A stretch of DNA of 64,000 bases from Pseudomonas marginalis (GTDB lineage: Bacteria > Pseudomonadota > Gammaproteobacteria > Pseudomonadales > Pseudomonadaceae), in the NCBI RefSeq assembly GCF_024169655.1, contig NZ_JALJWV010000001.1, positions 2,051,001 through 2,115,000 on the forward strand. Direction: 5' to 3'. The notes beneath the pieces are model-generated. The model did no database searches. It saw only the letters and a list, made by a program, of their open reading frames with translations, and was not told where the DNA came from. This document shows, piece after piece, positions 61,572 through 64,000 of this stretch. Positions within the stretch are counted from its first letter, which is position 1. Every line of letters begins with the position of its first letter. The position numbers were made by a program, and so were the translations under genes.

Positions 61572-62552
61572 ATGCTTGATTCACGTTTCGACATCCGGCC
61601 CCTGCGCCACGCCAGTACCCCGTTGCCCCTGCTGATCGAGGCCCGTGAGCCCGGCCTTGATCTGTCGGCTTGCCTGCCCGATCTGCGGGCGTTGATCGAT
61701 GAGCAACTGCTCAGTGCCGGTGGCGTGCTGCTGCGTGGCTTTGACGTGCAGACCGCCGAGCGTTTTCGCCGTTTCGCCGTGGGCTTCGGTTCGGACCTGC
61801 TCACCTATGAATTCGGCTCCACGCCGCGCAGCAACGTCGCCGCCGGGATCTATACCTCCACCGAATACCCGCCGCACCAGCATATCCCGCTGCACAACGA
61901 GCAGGCCTACACCCGGGACTGGCCCATGAAAATCTGGTTCTTCTGCCAGCAGGCATCGCCGGTGGGTGGCGCGACGCCGATTGGTGACAGCCGCGCGATC
62001 TACCGGCGGGTTGGCGAGCAGATTCGCGAGCGGTTCGCCACCAAAGGCCTGATGTACACCCGCAACTACGGCAACGGCCTGGACGTGTCCTGGGAGCAGG
62101 TGTTCAACACCGAGGACCGCAGTGTCGTGCACGCCTACTGCGAGGCCCATGGCATCAGCTTGGAATGGAAGGAAGAGGGTGGCCTGCGCACGCGTCAGGT
62201 CTGTCAGGCGGTGGCCACCCATCCGCGCACCGGCGACGCGGTGTGGTTCAACCAGGCGCACCTGTTTCATGTGTCCAACTTGCCCGAGGAAGTACGCGAA
62301 ACGCTGCTCGACCTGGTCGAGGAGGAGGACCTGCCGCGTAACGTCTATTACGGCGACGGCAGTCCGCTGGAAGAGACCCTGCTCGAAGACATCCGTGGCG
62401 TGATGCAGCAGGAGCAAGTCGAGTTCGCCTGGCAGGACAACGACGTTCTGATGCTCGACAACATGCTCACCGCCCACGGCCGTGGGCCCTTCCAGGGACC
62501 GCGCAAGGTGGTGGTAGCCATGGCCGAGCCGCATGGCGCCGACGTGCGCTGA
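61572..62552 (+). CDS. TauD/SyrP-like Fe(II)/2-oxoglutarate hydroxylase
   Basis: A 326-residue dioxygenase of the TauD/TfdA fold. The iron triad is His108 and Glu110 in LHNEQAY, and His302 in TAHGRGPF; the 2-oxoglutarate Arg lies just after. Wording (FGSTPRSNVAAGIYTSTEYP) is that of SyrP-type enzymes that hydroxylate carrier-bound Asp at the beta carbon in Pseudomonas NRPS pathways. Beta-hydroxyaspartate is an iron ligand in corrugatin-type siderophores. GGAG lies before the chosen ATG; a further ATG 12 codons upstream exists. Confidence 0.88.
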   Translation: MLDSRFDIRPLRHASTPLPLLIEAREPGLDLSACLPDLRALIDEQLLSAGGVLLRGFDVQTAERFRRFAVGFGSDLLTYEFGSTPRSNVAAGIYTSTEYPPHQHIPLHNEQAYTRDWPMKIWFFCQQASPVGGATPIGDSRAIYRRVGEQIRERFATKGLMYTRNYGNGLDVSWEQVFNTEDRSVVHAYCEAHGISLEWKEEGGLRTRQVCQAVATHPRTGDAVWFNQAHLFHVSNLPEEVRETLLDLVEEEDLPRNVYYGDGSPLEETLLEDIRGVMQQEQVEFAWQDNDVLMLDNMLTAHGRGPFQGPRKVVVAMAEPHGADVR

Positions 62553-62601
62553 ACAGCCCTCGACTTTTACTGAATTTTTTGCGATTGCAGGAGGACGCCC
62601 C

Positions 62602-64000
62602 ATGGCCATCCCACATCAGCCTCAACCCCAATCCCTCATCGAGATGCTGGCGCAGCGCGCCGAACAACAAGGCGAGCAACTGGCCCTGCGCTTTCTCGGC
62701 GATGGCAACGAAACCACCGAGCTGTTCACCTACGCCCAGCTCGACGCCCGGGTCCGTCACCTGGCCGCCTGCCTTGGGCAACGCGCCGAGGAAGGTGATC
62801 GGGTGCTCCTGCTGCTGACCAACGGCCCGGAGTACATCGTGGCGTTTTTCGCCTGCCTGTATGCGGGGTTGATCGCGGTGCCAGCCTATCCGCCGGAGCG
62901 CAATCGCCAGTTCCATACCGAGCGCCTGCAAGGCATGGCTATGGATGCGGAGCCCTCGCTGATTATCTGCGAGCAGGCGGCCCTGGAAGCCTCCCTGCTA
63001 TTGCGTGACGGCCTCGCCCTGGCGAACCTGCCGGTTGTGGCAAGCGTCCAGGACCTTGAGGCCCAGCCGGCCCAGATCTGGCAGTCACGTGAAGTGCCGG
63101 GCGACGCCATCGCCATGCTTCAATACACCTCTGGCTCCACCTCCGAACCCAAGGGCGTTGAAGTCACTCACGCCAACCTGTTGGACAACCAGCGCCTGCT
63201 GCAAATGGGCTTCGGCACCCGGCCGGGCGACGTATTTGTCAGCTGGCTGCCGCTGTACCACGACATGGGCCTGATCGGCGGCATGCTGCAACCGATCTAC
63301 GCCGGCGTGCCGCTGGTATTGCTGACCACCCAGCACTTCCTCGCCCGGCCGGCGCGCTGGCTGGAAGCGATCCACCGCTATGGCGGCACCTTGAGCGGCG
63401 GTCCGGACTTTGCCTTCCGCCTGTGTACCGAAAGCGTGCGCGACAGCCTGCTCGCCGAGCTCGACTTGAGCCGGTGGCGTGTGGCGTTCTGCGGCTCCGA
63501 ACCGGTACGTGCCGATACCCTGGCCGATTTCGTTGCGCGCTTCTCGCCGGCGGGGCTGTCGGCAACCACGCTACACCCTTGCTACGGCCTGGCCGAAGCG
63601 ACCTTGATGGTCACGAGTAATACCCGGGGTGGCCCCTACTACACACTGCATGTCGACCACGAAGAACTGGCCCATGGCCGGGTGGTGCCCGATCCGTCCG
63701 GCACCGAAGTGGTCAGCAGCGGCGGGCTGTTGTTCGACGATCAGGTGCGCCTGATGGACCCGCAAACCCTGCAACCCGTCGCGCAAGACACGGTCGGCGA
63801 AATCTGGGTGCGCGGCCCTAGCGTCGCGCGTGGCTACTGGCGCAATCCCGAGGCCACCGCCAAGACCTTCCTTGACTTGCCCGATGGGCGTTGGCTACGC
63901 AGCGGTGATCTGGCGTTTCTCCACAACGGTGGTCTGTTCATCACCTCGCGGGCCAAGGACGTGATCATCATTCGCGGCCAGAACCGTTACCCACAAGACA
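62602..64000 (+). CDS. Nonribosomal peptide synthetase, N-terminal fatty-acyl-AMP ligase part (3' end outside window)
   Basis: The frame is open from the ATG (AGGAGG upstream) to the window edge, 466 residues. It is an acyl-adenylating domain of the FAAL type: YTSGSTSEPKGVEVTH from about residue 175, SWLPLYHDMGLIGGMLQPIY, CYGLAEATLMVTS, GEIWVRGPSVARGYW and RSGDLAFLHNGGLFITSRAKDV. FAAL domains load a fatty acid onto the first carrier protein of a lipopeptide NRPS. With the hydroxylase, thioesterase and exporter genes upstream it starts the synthesis of a lipopeptide, probably a siderophore. Confidence 0.93.
   Translation, partial: MAIPHQPQPQSLIEMLAQRAEQQGEQLALRFLGDGNETTELFTYAQLDARVRHLAACLGQRAEEGDRVLLLLTNGPEYIVAFFACLYAGLIAVPAYPPERNRQFHTERLQGMAMDAEPSLIICEQAALEASLLLRDGLALANLPVVASVQDLEAQPAQIWQSREVPGDAIAMLQYTSGSTSEPKGVEVTHANLLDNQRLLQMGFGTRPGDVFVSWLPLYHDMGLIGGMLQPIYAGVPLVLLTTQHFLARPARWLEAIHRYGGTLSGGPDFAFRLCTESVRDSLLAELDLSRWRVAFCGSEPVRADTLADFVARFSPAGLSATTLHPCYGLAEATLMVTSNTRGGPYYTLHVDHEELAHGRVVPDPSGTEVVSSGGLLFDDQVRLMDPQTLQPVAQDTVGEIWVRGPSVARGYWRNPEATAKTFLDLPDGRWLRSGDLAFLHNGGLFITSRAKDVIIIRGQNRYPQD

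Overview
The window reads as a chromosomal segment of a fluorescent pseudomonad (Pseudomonas fluorescens group). This rests on a GacA with its characteristic TTG start followed by uvrC, pgsA and tRNA-Gly, a DUF1652 protein, REP/REPIN-type palindromes, high-GC codon use and a lipopeptide-siderophore NRPS locus. No database search was possible, so the species is not fixed.

Bases 1-23500 are ordinary core chromosome: a partial MFS transporter, a PAS-LuxR regulator, a lytic-transglycosylase-like lipoprotein, a nitrilase, an FKBP isomerase, the mgtA-mgtC magnesium locus with a long leader, a BvgAS-like phosphorelay (LuxR response regulator, 1205-aa hybrid kinase, small degenerate receiver), an aldo/keto reductase, a DAHP synthase, a second nitrilase, GNAT enzymes, a divergent phage-type HTH pair, and gacA-uvrC-pgsA-tRNA-Gly. 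The DAHP synthase is preceded by two unannotated leader peptides rich in Phe, Tyr and Trp that flank an intrinsic terminator, which looks like an attenuator.

Bases 23460-51882 look like a 28.4-kb genomic island. The last 21 nt of tRNA-Gly plus one base are repeated exactly at 51861-51882, a truncated tyrosine integrase lies directly behind the tRNA, and ParE-like and AraC-like gene relics follow. The cargo looks like organosulfur scavenging. It includes two TonB-dependent receptors, a private TonB-ExbB-ExbD set, an SsuBC-type ABC transporter with three substrate-binding proteins, three FMN-dependent (LLM) monooxygenase-like enzymes, a DszC/SfnB-like acyl-CoA dehydrogenase homologue, a cysteine-dioxygenase-like cupin, a four-domain rhodanese, a 2-hydroxyacid dehydrogenase, a class II aldolase, a LysR regulator and a DyP peroxidase. 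Between the two receptors sit a Tat-exported flavin amine oxidase and a RidA protein with its own signal peptide, suggesting amine or amino-acid oxidation and imine hydrolysis in the periplasm.

Bases 52300-64000 are an iron-siderophore locus. On the minus strand are an FhuD-like binding protein, a double-length FhuB-like permease, an AlcB/FiuC-type acetyltransferase and an FhuA-like receptor. On the plus strand are a PvdE/SyrD-type peptide exporter, a type II thioesterase, a SyrP/TauD-like hydroxylase and the start of an NRPS with a fatty-acyl-AMP ligase domain, which runs off the window. This fits a lipopeptide siderophore of the corrugatin/ornicorrugatin kind, with uptake genes of hydroxamate type.
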